From positions 310,001 to 374,000 of the forward strand of contig NZ_JABEPE010000002.1 of assembly GCF_026788005.1 (NCBI RefSeq): a DNA stretch of 64,000 nt, written 5' to 3'. Both the position numbers and the translations under genes were made by a program. This DNA is from Alteromonas sp. a30 (GTDB lineage: Bacteria > Pseudomonadota > Gammaproteobacteria > Enterobacterales > Alteromonadaceae). This document shows positions 44,927 to 55,180 of this stretch, piece by piece; positions within the stretch are counted from its first letter, which is position 1; each line of letters starts with the position of its first letter. The notes under the pieces are model-generated. The model was not told the DNA's origin, made no database searches, and saw only the letters and a program-made list of their open reading frames with translations.

Positions 44927-46147
44927 TTAAATAAAGTCAAATAACGATAGCTGTGTTACACGGGAAAAAGTCGCTTGTGCAGCTTGCAAGGCAGTATCTT
45001 GTCGACTTAGCTCTGATGCAGCAACCGCATAATCCACTTCTTCTATATCAGAACGGGCAGCCTTGTTTGCAATTTCCAAATCCAAATTAGATTTTAAAAC
45101 TGATTCCGCAACATTCAAGCGACCACCTACCGCAGAATTTGCGTCCGCAACCGCGGTTAAACCGTTATCAAGGCCAATCAAGGCACTATCAATGGCTTTT
45201 ACGTAGTCCGCATCGCTAATATTGGGATCGTTCAAAGCCGTAAACAAATCATCCAACGTTTGCGCTAAGTTTTTCTTTTCTGGCTGCTGCAAAGTAAATT
45301 CTAACGTTTGCCCTGCCGTTCCCGGACTATTGAATTCAATCCCTCCAAAAGTGAAGTCTTGTCCGGGGGTATAGGCAACCGAGCCTGCTGCGGCCCCCGT
45401 ACCTACGTTAATAAAATCAATTTGGTCGCCAGCAGCGTTTATCGTTCCCCGAAAGACATTGTTCGCCGGGGTCACTGCATCGTAATTGGCTTTATGGAAA
45501 GTATCGAATGCATTTTGCTGTGTAATTCGGAAACTTGATGTGGTTGTCCCACCCGTTAAATTTGCATCTAACCTTGCCAGTACATCCTCAAATACGGTTT
45601 TACCTGAGTCACCGCCTTCTACTTTTACTGTGGGTGATATTTGGATTTCGTTTTGCCCATCATCACCCTGAAAAATATAACGATTGCCAGTAGCCGTTGC
45701 ATCGAAAATAAAGGCAGGTGAATCGGATTGATAACCGGCAAAGATATACTCACCATTAGCGTCACGAAAATTCATTAAGTCAAAAATCTGATCACGGATT
45801 TGACCGATCTCCACCCCTAAGGCTTTTCGATCTTCTGTTCCGTTGATACCGTTCCCCGCCTGAATCGTTAACTGCCTTGCTTTCAAAGCGGCTTCTGTGA
45901 CGTTTTGTAACACTGCTTCTTCTTGGGACAAGGAGTTTTCTAGCAGGATGTTGTTTTTCTTGAATTGTTCAATTTGCTCCAACTCTTCGGTAATCCGTAC
46001 CACTTGAGAAGCACCAACGGGATCATCCGATGGTCTGAGAATTCGTTTTCCGGTAGCGAGTTGTTGCTGTATATCAGATAACTGACCTTGGTTATCCAAA
46101 ATATTTCGTAAGCTACGATCATAAAGCTGATTTGTAGAAATACGCAT
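44927..46147 (-). CDS. flgL: Hook-filament junction protein FlgL
   Basis: This 406-residue HAP3 has the flagellin-like N-terminus (MRISTNQLYDRSLRNILDNQ, GKRILRPSDDPVGASQVV) and C-terminus (DYAVAASELSRQDTALQAAQ). It joins the hook-side FlgK to the filament. It follows flgK with a 10-base gap and is the last gene of the flgF-flgL run. Confidence 0.94.
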   Translation of the reverse strand: MRISTNQLYDRSLRNILDNQGQLSDIQQQLATGKRILRPSDDPVGASQVVRITEELEQIEQFKKNNILLENSLSQEEAVLQNVTEAALKARQLTIQAGNGINGTEDRKALGVEIGQIRDQIFDLMNFRDANGEYIFAGYQSDSPAFIFDATATGNRYIFQGDDGQNEIQISPTVKVEGGDSGKTVFEDVLARLDANLTGGTTTSSFRITQQNAFDTFHKANYDAVTPANNVFRGTINAAGDQIDFINVGTGAAAGSVAYTPGQDFTFGGIEFNSPGTAGQTLEFTLQQPEKKNLAQTLDDLFTALNDPNISDADYVKAIDSALIGLDNGLTAVADANSAVGGRLNVAESVLKSNLDLEIANKAARSDIEEVDYAVAASELSRQDTALQAAQATFSRVTQLSLFDFI

Positions 46148-46157
46148 AACGATTTAC

Positions 46158-48254
46158 CTACCCTACTGAGCTCAAAATAGTTTCGAACAAGCTCTGAGCT
46201 GTTGATAATACTCTAGCAGATGCCGAATATGCCTGTTGAAAACGAATCAAATTTGCGGCCTCTTCATCAAGATTAACGCCCGATGTTGATTCAAATAAAT
46301 CTCTAGATTGACGTTCTATCGCCGTCGCGGCACCTTGTGATACTTGGGCCGTAGCAGCAGTTTCACCAATATCACTCACGATAGTGGAGTACGCTTCTTG
46401 AAAGCTAATCAAATTACTGCTGCCGGAGCCGCTATCTCGCACCATGGTATCTTGGCTTTGTAAATCCGATAACGCCAAGCCATTACGGTTATCGTCTGTA
46501 CCATTGGTGTTAAAATTAATATTGAACGTATCTCCCGCTTTGGGCACACCTTGAATGCTGAAGTCATAGCCGGGGTAATCGGGGAAAGCCCCAAAAGGCC
46601 AACCACCGGATGCCTGTGCTTGGGCCATCACACTATCTAAATTGGTTGCACCCGCTACAGTGGTAATAACCGCACCACCCGCATCTTGCACCTCAAAGGT
46701 ATCGGGTGATGTGAACACAATTCGCGCAGGCGCGTTACCGACACCAACACCATTACTAATTCCCCCAGCGCCATCAAATGCCGACGCGTTAGCGTCAAAA
46801 GGCGCAGCCGTATCGACATTTGTATTGCTAACAACCGAATTGATAATAGTTACGTCACCAAGGTTGTTTATGTCTGATTCAATTCGAATTGGCGAGGCAA
46901 GCGCCAAGTCTTCCGGCCGAGTCATGCTCACTTCAATTTGAGCCGCAGCTTCTTTAGTTGGCTGCATCAAGAAACGATCGCCGACCGCATATGCTCCGCC
47001 GTTAGGAAACTCTAATTCGATGCCGCCATTAACCGGCGTAAAGTTACCCGCGCCAGTTGTAACACCTGTTAGCGTTTGTGTGATGGGGTTGCCCGATGTA
47101 TCTAAAACAGGTGAGCCATCAGGATTTAAAAAGGCCACGGTCACATCAAGCGTTGGCCCAGCATTAACCGCATCAATTGTGACTTGGTAATCAGCACTGG
47201 TTAACGACGAATGTCCGCCTTCAGAAACGCGTCCATTCACTAATAAAGTAGCAGCGGAATTATTCGCGTAGTTTAGGCTTTGGAATGTTGGCAAAGTGAA
47301 AATATTGCTGCCTAGCTGACCATCGAGGTCCATGCCTAAACGGTTTTGTTGATTCAACGCATCTGTCATCGACAACGCAATTTGACCGATTTCTCGACGC
47401 GTTGGCTCTAACACTTCGTCTCTAAACTTGAATAAGCCGCCAATTTTGCCGCCGACATTTGGCTCGGCTAATTGGATATTAATGCTTTCATCCGGTGTAG
47501 CGAGAGTTAAATCCCGACGTTCTAAATCTGGGTCGCCGGTAAGCTCGAATAAGTTAAATGAGCCATCTTCCAAAACCAGCGATTGACCAGAGGTTAAATT
47601 TACTAATGTTGTCCCATCTCCATTGTCCCGCGTATGAATTGAAGTCAATTCAGCAAGCTCAAGTATGGATTGATCCAACTGGTTTTTTAACGCGCCCGGT
47701 TCTGCATCTTGGTTATTAAATTGAGTCGTTCGGATTTGATTATTCAAAGTCGAAATATTTTGAATTAACTCATTGGCTCGACTAATAGTTGTCGTTAATT
47801 CATCGTTTATTTCGTCTTGTTTAGAGTTCAGGAATTTTTCCATGGTTGCAAACTGCCCCATCATGGATTCAGCCTGACCAAGTACCAATTGCCTTGCAGC
47901 AACATTAGTAGGCTCATCAGTTGCTGTTTGCATAGCGCCAAAAAAGCGACTCATTGCCCCTGAAAGGCTATTTGCTTCGTTGGCGAAAATGTTATCAACC
48001 TGATTGGTTTTAGATGCAAAGGTATCGGCTAAACCTAACACCGACACATCGCGTCGGTGCTGGTCTTGAGCAAACGTATCAAGCACACGCTCCGTTGTGG
48101 CTCGACCAACACCGCCTAATTCCTGAGTAACATGGTAAGTGCGTTCACGAATGTACCCCGGAGTATTAACGTTTGCGATGTTTTTACCAGCCGTGTTAAG
48201 TAGCTGGGAGCTTGCATTTAAGCCGGAACTAGCAACCGTAAATAAATCTATCAT
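46158..48254 (-). CDS. flgK: Hook-associated protein FlgK
   Basis: At 698 residues this HAP1 is longer than the 550-650 usual; the extra length lies in the middle, Gly/Asn/Thr-rich region (about 330-600). The N-terminus (LFTVASSGLNASSQLLNTAGKN and NIANVNTPGYIRE) and C-terminus (NLIRFQQAYSASARVLSTAQ) are canonical. It forms the first hook-filament junction ring outside the cell. A 19-base gap separates it from flgJ. Confidence 0.94.
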   Translation of the reverse strand: MIDLFTVASSGLNASSQLLNTAGKNIANVNTPGYIRERTYHVTQELGGVGRATTERVLDTFAQDQHRRDVSVLGLADTFASKTNQVDNIFANEANSLSGAMSRFFGAMQTATDEPTNVAARQLVLGQAESMMGQFATMEKFLNSKQDEINDELTTTISRANELIQNISTLNNQIRTTQFNNQDAEPGALKNQLDQSILELAELTSIHTRDNGDGTTLVNLTSGQSLVLEDGSFNLFELTGDPDLERRDLTLATPDESINIQLAEPNVGGKIGGLFKFRDEVLEPTRREIGQIALSMTDALNQQNRLGMDLDGQLGSNIFTLPTFQSLNYANNSAATLLVNGRVSEGGHSSLTSADYQVTIDAVNAGPTLDVTVAFLNPDGSPVLDTSGNPITQTLTGVTTGAGNFTPVNGGIELEFPNGGAYAVGDRFLMQPTKEAAAQIEVSMTRPEDLALASPIRIESDINNLGDVTIINSVVSNTNVDTAAPFDANASAFDGAGGISNGVGVGNAPARIVFTSPDTFEVQDAGGAVITTVAGATNLDSVMAQAQASGGWPFGAFPDYPGYDFSIQGVPKAGDTFNINFNTNGTDDNRNGLALSDLQSQDTMVRDSGSGSSNLISFQEAYSTIVSDIGETAATAQVSQGAATAIERQSRDLFESTSGVNLDEEAANLIRFQQAYSASARVLSTAQSLFETILSSVG

Positions 48255-48273
48255 GACCTTCTGCTCCCAACAA

Positions 48274-49248
48274 TTATAAGCCGCTTAACGCGCTGGAAAT
48301 GGATGATAAGGTGTCGCTTTTCATTACCGACATCACTTTATCTGCGTAGGCAGGATCCGTTGCGTATCCCGCCTGCTGTAGTTGTTTAAAGTAAGCTTCA
48401 GGATTGGCAGATTGCTCTACTGCACCACGATAACGCGGGCTCTCTTTAATAAACTTCACATAATCTTGCATTGATTCATGGAAATCACCGTAAGCACGGA
48501 ATGCCGCTTTTTGTTTTTGTGGAACGCCTTGTGCGTATTCCAACGTTTCCACTACTTCTTTATTACCATTCCAATTTCGATCAGCCTTAATACCAAACAA
48601 GTTGTGGCTGTTTTCGCCTTTACCGGAATGAATCATGTATTTTCCCCAGCCAGTTTCTACCGCGGCTTGGGCTACTAATGCTTTTGGCTCAACACCAATC
48701 TCGCCTGCCACTTTTTCCGCTACGGGTAACAAGGAGCGCACAAAATCTAGAGGCGATTGGAAAGCCGCTCTTTTTTCTGCCTTATCCGACGAGCTAGCCT
48801 CCGCATTTGATGCTTTCGCATCGCCCAAACCGGAAGATTGAGAGGAGCCAGCAGCGCGAACAATATCTTCTAAATTTGCGCCACTGCGAACCAAGCCCGC
48901 AGGCATGACGCCACTGCCTTTAGGGTCGAGTTGTTGCACTATTAACTCGGCTAATCCCATAGAGCCAGTCTCGGCCATATTGGTTGCAAGCTGTTGGTCG
49001 TGCATATCGCGATAAAACTTCACTTGGCTTGAGTTCAATGGATTACTATCATCTGCCAACACATCTTCCGCCGCTCGCATGGACTTCAACATCATGTGGA
49101 TGAAAATCCCTTCGAATTGCTTCGCCGTTTTTTCTAGCGCTGAACTATCACCTTTTTGTGCTCCACGTCTTAGGTTATCTAAGCCCGAGAAGTCATAGGC
49201 ACTTTGCGCTTGGTCGATTTGTGTTTGAATTTGAGATGAAATATCCAT
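48274..49248 (-). CDS. flgJ: FlgJ, rod cap with peptidoglycan hydrolase domain
   Basis: The N-terminal rod-binding domain (LEKTAKQFEGIFIHMMLKSM) is followed by a glucosaminidase domain (VEPKALVAQAAVETGWGKYM, NLFGIKADRNW), so it is the dual-domain form that opens the cell wall for rod assembly. I set the start at ATG 49248, 7 bases after an AGGTGAGA site, instead of the GTG at 49257. It begins right after the flgI stop. Confidence 0.93.
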   Translation of the reverse strand: MDISSQIQTQIDQAQSAYDFSGLDNLRRGAQKGDSSALEKTAKQFEGIFIHMMLKSMRAAEDVLADDSNPLNSSQVKFYRDMHDQQLATNMAETGSMGLAELIVQQLDPKGSGVMPAGLVRSGANLEDIVRAAGSSQSSGLGDAKASNAEASSSDKAEKRAAFQSPLDFVRSLLPVAEKVAGEIGVEPKALVAQAAVETGWGKYMIHSGKGENSHNLFGIKADRNWNGNKEVVETLEYAQGVPQKQKAAFRAYGDFHESMQDYVKFIKESPRYRGAVEQSANPEAYFKQLQQAGYATDPAYADKVMSVMKSDTLSSISSALSGL

Positions 49249-49257
49249 CACTCTCAC

Positions 49258-50370
49258 CTAGATGATAATGAGCTGACCTTGTAACGCTCCAGCTTCGCGA
49301 AGCGCTTCAAGTATCGCCATTAAATCCCCTGGCGCTGCGCCAACTTCATTCACTGCGCGCACCAATTGGTCAAGTGTCACACCGGGATCAAACTTAAACA
49401 TACGAGTATCATCTAAGCTGACATCCACAATGGACTGTGTCGTGGTTGCGGTTTCGCCTTCGGCAAATGCATTCGGTTGAGAAACCGTCTGAGTTTCCGC
49501 GATAGTGACGGTTAAACCACCATGAGTAATTGCAGCAGGTAACAATCTCACCTCTTTACCGATAACAATGGTGCCAGTGCGACTGTTAATAACGACTCTT
49601 GCTGGCGCCTCTGCTGGGGTAAACTCAAAACTCTGGAGTGTTGCAACAAAGCCAACACGCTGCCCCACATCTCTTGGCGCCGAAACGCGAACCGATGCAG
49701 CATCAATGGGCGTTGCTAAAATAAAACCTTTTGACGGATCTGCGCCTAATCGACGGTTGATGGTATCTGCCAAATTTTTAGCCGTGCCAAAATCAGGGTA
49801 GTTCAGATTGAGTGTCAAATAATCGTTCGCCATTAAACCACTTGTTACTGCCCTTTCAACAATCGCGCCATTTGCGATACGACCAACCGTTGGAGTATTA
49901 GAAACAATGCGAGAACCATCTGCACCTTGCGCCCCAAAGCCACTAACCACAAGGCTTCCCTGAGCAACGGCGTACACGTTTCCATCTACACCTTTTAAGA
50001 AAGTTTGCAATAATGTACCGCCTCGAAGGCTCTCTGCTTCACCAATAGAAGAAACCGTAATGTCAATTGTTTGACCCGGTTTGATAAAAGGCGGTAATTC
50101 GGCATGAACGGCAACAGCGGCAACGTTCTTGATTTTTGGCTTGGTGTTGCTTGGTAGTGCGATGCCAAAATTCGATAACATGGCACGAAAACTTTGCTCG
50201 GTGAAAGGCGATTGTTCCCCCGTCCCCGGTAAGCCCACGACTAAACCGTAACCAACCAATTGGTTGCTACGTACCCCTTGAATAGAGGCGACATCTTTAA
50301 TACGTTGCCCATAAGCAAAGCTTGGTAGCAACATCGAAATAGAAACAAAAAGCGCAATGATGTGTTTCAT
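49258..50370 (-). CDS. flgI: Flagellar P-ring protein FlgI
   Basis: The 370-residue protein has a Sec signal peptide ([21 protein letters not shown]) and the typical [24 protein letters not shown] and [13 protein letters not shown] segments, ending [23 protein letters not shown]. It polymerises in the periplasm around the rod at the peptidoglycan layer. It starts 9 bases after flgH. Confidence 0.96.
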   Translation of the reverse strand: MKHIIALFVSISMLLPSFAYGQRIKDVASIQGVRSNQLVGYGLVVGLPGTGEQSPFTEQSFRAMLSNFGIALPSNTKPKIKNVAAVAVHAELPPFIKPGQTIDITVSSIGEAESLRGGTLLQTFLKGVDGNVYAVAQGSLVVSGFGAQGADGSRIVSNTPTVGRIANGAIVERAVTSGLMANDYLTLNLNYPDFGTAKNLADTINRRLGADPSKGFILATPIDAASVRVSAPRDVGQRVGFVATLQSFEFTPAEAPARVVINSRTGTIVIGKEVRLLPAAITHGGLTVTIAETQTVSQPNAFAEGETATTTQSIVDVSLDDTRMFKFDPGVTLDQLVRAVNEVGAAPGDLMAILEALREAGALQGQLIII

Positions 50371-50379
50371 GTCTTCCCC

Positions 50380-51075
50380 CTAGAAAGGCCAAATTGTTGA
50401 TAGGAAGAACTTACCTAGCCAGCCACGATCTTGCGTTTTCGCAAACTGACCGGTTCCACTATATTGAATGCGGGCATTTGCAATTTTGGTTGAAAGCACT
50501 TCGTTAGCAGGATTCACATCCGCTGGACGAACAATGCCAGTTAATCGAATATACTCATCACCATTATTTAAGGTGAGCCATTTTTCGCCACGAATGACTA
50601 AGTTGTTATTGGGCAAAACTCGAATCACGGTCACGGAAATATTGCCGCTAAGGTTATTACTTTGGTTTGCCTGAGCATCACCTTCGAAGTCGTTAGTGGA
50701 GCTGAAATCTAATTGGATGGACTCATTGCCGATGTTGACCGGGTTGCCACCTAAACCAAGAATGGGGTCTAGTTCAACCTCACTTTCTTTTTCGAGTGTG
50801 GTACTGGCAGATTTGGTTGCGGAAGTATTTTCACGCAAGATAACGGTAATAATGTCACCAATACGACGCGCTTTGGCATCGGAATATAAACTGTTGCTTA
50901 GGCTTGCATGGAAAATGCTGCCGTCATCTGACACCTTTTGCATGGCCATATCTGGAACAATGGGTGCGTAAAACGGGTCGTTCGGTAACGGATCATGCTT
51001 AACCGTTGACGAGCAGCCGCTTAATAAGCCAACTACTACCGCACCCACACTGACTAACTTCTTACCGTACCTCAT
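50380..51075 (-). CDS. flgH: Flagellar L-ring lipoprotein FlgH
   Basis: The 231-residue protein has a lipobox (LLSGC) after a short hydrophobic segment and the family motifs SLYSDAKARRIGDIITVILRE and WLTLNNGDEYIRLTGIVRP. It ends in GWLGKFFLSTIWPF. It forms the outer-membrane ring bushing with FlgI and follows flgG. Confidence 0.96.
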   Translation of the reverse strand: MRYGKKLVSVGAVVVGLLSGCSSTVKHDPLPNDPFYAPIVPDMAMQKVSDDGSIFHASLSNSLYSDAKARRIGDIITVILRENTSATKSASTTLEKESEVELDPILGLGGNPVNIGNESIQLDFSSTNDFEGDAQANQSNNLSGNISVTVIRVLPNNNLVIRGEKWLTLNNGDEYIRLTGIVRPADVNPANEVLSTKIANARIQYSGTGQFAKTQDRGWLGKFFLSTIWPF

Positions 51076-51102
51076 GTTACCGCCCTCACATTAATGTATT
51101 CA

Positions 51103-51891
51103 TTAAAGCTGCTGAATGACCTGGCTTAGCATTTGGTCTACTGATGAAATCACTTTCGAGTTCATCTCGTACAAACGCTGGCTTTCAATTAAATTCACTA
51201 ACTCTTCTGTTACGTTGACGTTGGATGTTTCCAACGAGCCTTGTGCAATCGAACCTATGCCTTCTAAGCCGGGAATCCCTTGAATGGGGTTGCCGCTCGC
51301 TGCCGTTTCGACATAGAGGTTCTGCCCAATGGGTTGCAACCCTGCCGGATTTAAAAAGTCCGATAAATTGATTTGGCCTAAGACAATGGGATCAGCCTGA
51401 CCTCTGACGGTGGCAGACACTTCACCATCCTGCGCAATATTGATTTGCTGTGCATCTTCAGGAATGGTGATATTAGGTTGCAATAAGAAACCTGCCCCTG
51501 GCGTTACTATCTGTCCCTGATCATCCAATGTGAACTGACCGTTTCGTGTATAGGCGATAGTGCCGTCCGGCTGAAGTATTTCAAAATACCCACGACCTTG
51601 AATTGACATATCCAGTGCATTATCTGTTGTTAACAAATTGCCCTGCGTATGCGCCTTTTGTGTAGCGACAACCTTACTCCCCGCACCAAGCATTAAGCCT
51701 GAGGGAAGTTCTGTATCCGCAGACGAGCGCCCGCCTGGTTGGTTAATATTCTGGTATAACAGGTCTTCAAAAATAGCGCGGTCTTTCTTAAAACCAACCG
51801 TGCTGGCGTTTGCCAAGTTGTTTGAGATAACAGACACATCGGTTTGCGCTGCATCTAACCCTGTTTTACTTATCCATAATGCTGGGTGCAT
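51103..51891 (-). CDS. flgG: Distal rod protein FlgG
   Basis: This 262-residue axial protein begins MHPALWISKTGLDAAQTDVSV with NNLANASTVGFKKDRAIFED and ends SLETSNVNVTEELVNLIESQ...MLSQVIQQL, the D0 coiled-coil pair common to rod and hook proteins. It forms the distal rod. It follows flgF in the sigma54-driven flgF-L unit. Confidence 0.96.
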   Translation of the reverse strand: MHPALWISKTGLDAAQTDVSVISNNLANASTVGFKKDRAIFEDLLYQNINQPGGRSSADTELPSGLMLGAGSKVVATQKAHTQGNLLTTDNALDMSIQGRGYFEILQPDGTIAYTRNGQFTLDDQGQIVTPGAGFLLQPNITIPEDAQQINIAQDGEVSATVRGQADPIVLGQINLSDFLNPAGLQPIGQNLYVETAASGNPIQGIPGLEGIGSIAQGSLETSNVNVTEELVNLIESQRLYEMNSKVISSVDQMLSQVIQQL

Positions 51892-51929
51892 AGGTCACCT
51901 CCACCCTGATTAAGCTTTCGTTTAAGTCG

Positions 51930-52673
51930 TTAAATAATTCTCAACATCTGATTACCACGGACAGATAGTTCATCCGCTTCTTTCATCAGTTTCACTTGCA
52001 TTTCGTAGTGTCGTTGTAGGCCAATCACTGTCATCATTTCATCAATAGGATTAACGTTACTCGATTCAAGCGCACCACTACGAATGCGAACATTGGGATC
52101 TAAGTCAGCATCGTTGCCATCTTTTTGACGGAACAAACCATCATCACCTCGAGCTAACTGTTTGGTATCTGGATTGACCAACTTCAAACGGCCAATTTCT
52201 TCTTGCACGTTAGCTGGCGCACCTTGTGGCCGAACGGTAATCGTGCCATCGTTAGTAAAGGTGATATTCTCTACAGGCAGTGGCAGAAAAATTGGGCCAC
52301 CTTCACCTACTAACGGATTTCCATGAGCATCTTTTAATAAGCCATCAGGACCCGCCTGCATTGAACCTGCTCGGGTGTATGCCTCATTTCCGTTTTTATC
52401 TTGTACTGCAAACCAACCATCTCCTTGAATTGCAAGATCCATGGCGCGTTCTGTTTGCACCGTCGGACCGCTACTCATTTTGGTAGCATGAGACTCGGTC
52501 ATGGCAAAAACACGGGTTGGCAACCCATCACCAAACGCGGGCATCGCTCGCGCCTGAGTCAACATAGCTTTAAAACCTGTTGTTTGTGCATTCGCTAAAT
52601 TATTTGAGCGGACTGCCGTGCCTAGTAAGTCCTGACTAGCGCCACTGGCCGCGATGTACAACATTTTATCCAT
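51930..52673 (-). CDS. flgF: Proximal rod protein FlgF
   Basis: The 247-residue protein begins MDKMLYIAASGASQDLLGTA and has NNLANAQTTGFKAMLTQARA. It ends ESSNVNPIDEMMTVIGLQRH, as FlgF does. It is the first gene after a sigma54 promoter (52711-52726) and a terminator that closes flgE, so a new transcription unit starts here. Confidence 0.95.
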   Translation of the reverse strand: MDKMLYIAASGASQDLLGTAVRSNNLANAQTTGFKAMLTQARAMPAFGDGLPTRVFAMTESHATKMSSGPTVQTERAMDLAIQGDGWFAVQDKNGNEAYTRAGSMQAGPDGLLKDAHGNPLVGEGGPIFLPLPVENITFTNDGTITVRPQGAPANVQEEIGRLKLVNPDTKQLARGDDGLFRQKDGNDADLDPNVRIRSGALESSNVNPIDEMMTVIGLQRHYEMQVKLMKEADELSVRGNQMLRII

Positions 52674-52710
52674 GACAATAATCCGACGTTATGATACTTA
52701 AGATGAATTA

Positions 52711-52726
52711 TGCAAGGGTGATGCCA
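52711..52726 (-). promoter_or_regulatory. sigma54 promoter of flgF
   Basis: The minus-strand sequence TGGCATCACCCTTGCA matches the -24/-12 consensus TGGCAC-N5-TTGCA with a single substitution, with GG and GC 10 bases apart. It would start transcription near 52699, about 25 bases before flgF. Confidence 0.88.
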
Positions 52727-52775
52727 AAGTGTTCGAAATGATGCTTTATAGGAGAAGGAAATCAATAAGGGAGGT

Positions 52776-52801
52776 AAAAAAAGGGCCACCCGAAGGCGGC
52801 C
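52776..52801 (-). terminator. Rho-independent terminator after flgE
   Basis: On the minus strand GGCCGCC-TTCG-GGTGGCC (52801-52784) forms a 7-bp stem with a stable UUCG tetraloop, followed by C and seven T residues. It separates flgBCDE from flgF-L. Confidence 0.92.
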
Positions 52802-52834
52802 AAAGTTCAAAGGAACTAGGTTATGAAATGGTCT

Positions 52835-54211
52835 CTATCGAATGTTCAATACTGTCTGGTTAAGTGAGTTGTTGACCTCAAGTGCTCTTGAGTTAGCTTG
52901 GAAGTTACGCTGAGCAATGATCATATCGATAAGCTCGGTCGTTAAGTTAACGTTGGCTTGCTCTAATGCCGATGAGTTAATTTCACCAAAGGTCCCTGTA
53001 GTCGCTTCACCAGCTAGCGCCTCTCCCGATAAAATACTTTCTTTCCACTGGGTATTACCCGCTTGTGTTAACCCTTGTTCGTTGGCAAAACGCACAAGTG
53101 CAACACGAGAAATTGGAGTCGATGTACCGTTAGAGAATGTGGCACGAACCAAGCCGTCAGGACCAATGTCAATTCCTGTTAATCGACCCACAGGTAAACC
53201 GTTTTGCTCCAACTGAGTAACTTCAAAGTTTGAAGCAAACTGCGTTGGTTCATCAGGTGTTGCATTGGCAGCATCAAGTGCAAAGTCAAGCGTTAACTGC
53301 TGTGTTGTAGATGCACCGTTGGTGATAGGAGGATTTCCTAAAGCCGCGGTTCTCACATCACCGGTTGGTTGAACCTGACCGGCAGAGTTTTCCATTTGAA
53401 TAAAATCACCGCCCGGTGAAAATACCATTCTAAACGCTGGCGTACCCGGTGCTGCGAAGGTGTCACCAGCAACGTTTGTTGCAGGTGCAGGAATGGCACC
53501 GGCATCATCAACAATTGGAATTGGCGTATTATCAACGTGAACCACCCCAACCCATTCGTTCGCGTTGGCAGCATCTTTCATAAAGTAATACGTCATGACG
53601 TGAGAATCACCTAACGAGTCATAAATCGTGACGGACGTTGATGCATTATAAGTTAGCGGATCATCTGGATTGAACAAGGCTGGGTCAACGCCATCGGCAT
53701 TCGCAGGCAAGTTCATTTTCATCGCAATTTCTGATGTAGGCGTTGGTGAACCTGATGAATCTGGAATTCGTACAGGTTCTGCTGTACTCAATGCAACAGA
53801 AGCTGATGTACCATCGCCGTTAACAGGGAAACCAAGTAAATGATCCCCATTTGAATTAACAACAAAGTTGTCGTCATCGAGTTTAAATTGACCAGCACGG
53901 GTAAATGAAAAATCTCGAGAATTCTGTTCCGGTACCGTCGCAAAAAAGCCATTTCCGGTAATCGCTAAATCCAGCGCATTATTGGTAAATTGTAAACTCC
54001 CCTGAGAAAACTGCTGTGCTACCTCAGTTGTTAGTACACCATCACCTACTTTGGTTCGACCACCAGATAACAATGATGCAGCATAAACATCACCAAATTC
54101 TGCTCGCGATTCTTTAAATCCAACAGTATTTACGTTAGCAATGTTGTTTGCTGTAGTGTCTAGGTCTTTTTGAGCAGCAGATACACCACTCAATGCAATG
54201 TTAAAAGACAT
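52835..54211 (-). CDS. flgE: Flagellar hook protein FlgE
   Basis: The 458-residue protein starts SFNIALSGVSAAQKDLDTTA, has NNIANVNTVGFKESRAEFGD, a large middle domain with SVTIYDSLGDSHVMTYYFMK, and the C-terminal INSSALEQANVNLTTELIDM. It builds the curved hook. It lies downstream of flgD with a 27-base gap. Confidence 0.96.
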   Translation of the reverse strand: MSFNIALSGVSAAQKDLDTTANNIANVNTVGFKESRAEFGDVYAASLLSGGRTKVGDGVLTTEVAQQFSQGSLQFTNNALDLAITGNGFFATVPEQNSRDFSFTRAGQFKLDDDNFVVNSNGDHLLGFPVNGDGTSASVALSTAEPVRIPDSSGSPTPTSEIAMKMNLPANADGVDPALFNPDDPLTYNASTSVTIYDSLGDSHVMTYYFMKDAANANEWVGVVHVDNTPIPIVDDAGAIPAPATNVAGDTFAAPGTPAFRMVFSPGGDFIQMENSAGQVQPTGDVRTAALGNPPITNGASTTQQLTLDFALDAANATPDEPTQFASNFEVTQLEQNGLPVGRLTGIDIGPDGLVRATFSNGTSTPISRVALVRFANEQGLTQAGNTQWKESILSGEALAGEATTGTFGEINSSALEQANVNLTTELIDMIIAQRNFQANSRALEVNNSLNQTVLNIR

Positions 54212-54238
54212 GGATTACTCTCCTCTTGGATTCTTCAT

Positions 54239-55171
54239 TTAACCACCGACGCGGATCACGTCAGCTAGTCGAATATTGGTATCGCCGCCAAGGTTTAATA
54301 ACACCCCGTCAGAGCCACTCCCGGTGACACTTACACTGGCAACACGCCTGTTTACGCCAAACGGCAAAGCTTCATCTTGTCCGTTTACCGTTCCTTCAAT
54401 TTTGATTTTGTAATTTCCAGGAGGAACTAACTCACCATTGTTATTGGTGCCATCCCACCCAAAGTCGATATTACCTGCTCGTTGATTGCCGACATTCATC
54501 GTACGGATGACTTGTCCAGCTTGATCTTCAACGATGATCTGTACATCTTGCATATCTTGAACTGCGACTGCGGAGCCTGTCACTTGAGCATCCATTCTGA
54601 CTTGTAATGGTTGCGCCTGACCGTCTACGGTTCCGGTTGCTTCAATTTTATATTTGCCCCGAGGCAAGAAGTTGCCGTTGTCATCGGTTCCATCCCAACC
54701 AAAGGTAATATTGCCTGCGGTCTGATCTCCACCATCAATGGAACGAACAACACGCCCAAATTCATCTGTTATTTGAATTTGCATGTCTGACACATCGGTA
54801 TCGGCTACCACAGAGCCAAACACGTTACCGTCCTTCCAAGTTGAGCCGGAGTCCGTGTTCACTAAAACTTGTTGCCCGATTAAACTAGTTGCCTGTAGCG
54901 CTTGGTTAGAATTCATTGATTGAGCAAAAGCATCAAATTTGTCATTCAACTTAGACAAACTGTCAGCCATAGTGAAGCTCGTCATCTGTGCGACCATTTG
55001 ATCATTATCAACAGGTTTTGATGGATCTTGATTCGCTAGCTGCTCGGTCAACATCGAGAAGAAATCTTCTTGAGTAAGCTGCTGATTATTGCCGTCTGAA
55101 ACTGGAACTTGCGTTTCAGTTGGCCAAAATAAATTGGGATCCAGACCACTACGATTATTAACATCGGACAT
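54239..55171 (-). CDS. flgD: Hook-capping protein FlgD with duplicated Ig-like domain
   Basis: The N-terminus has the conserved LTQEDFFSMLTEQLANQDPS and TSLIGQQVLV. The 310-residue protein is longer than the usual 220-240 because its Ig-like domain occurs twice: residues 130-197 (TAGNITFGWDGTDDNGNFLP) and 210-277 (RAGNIDFGWDGTNNNGELVP) align at an 80-residue offset. FlgD scaffolds hook assembly and is then shed. It follows flgC with a 9-base gap. Confidence 0.94.
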   Translation of the reverse strand: MSDVNNRSGLDPNLFWPTETQVPVSDGNNQQLTQEDFFSMLTEQLANQDPSKPVDNDQMVAQMTSFTMADSLSKLNDKFDAFAQSMNSNQALQATSLIGQQVLVNTDSGSTWKDGNVFGSVVADTDVSDMQIQITDEFGRVVRSIDGGDQTAGNITFGWDGTDDNGNFLPRGKYKIEATGTVDGQAQPLQVRMDAQVTGSAVAVQDMQDVQIIVEDQAGQVIRTMNVGNQRAGNIDFGWDGTNNNGELVPPGNYKIKIEGTVNGQDEALPFGVNRRVASVSVTGSGSDGVLLNLGGDTNIRLADVIRVGG

Positions 55172-55180
55172 TGTTTACCC

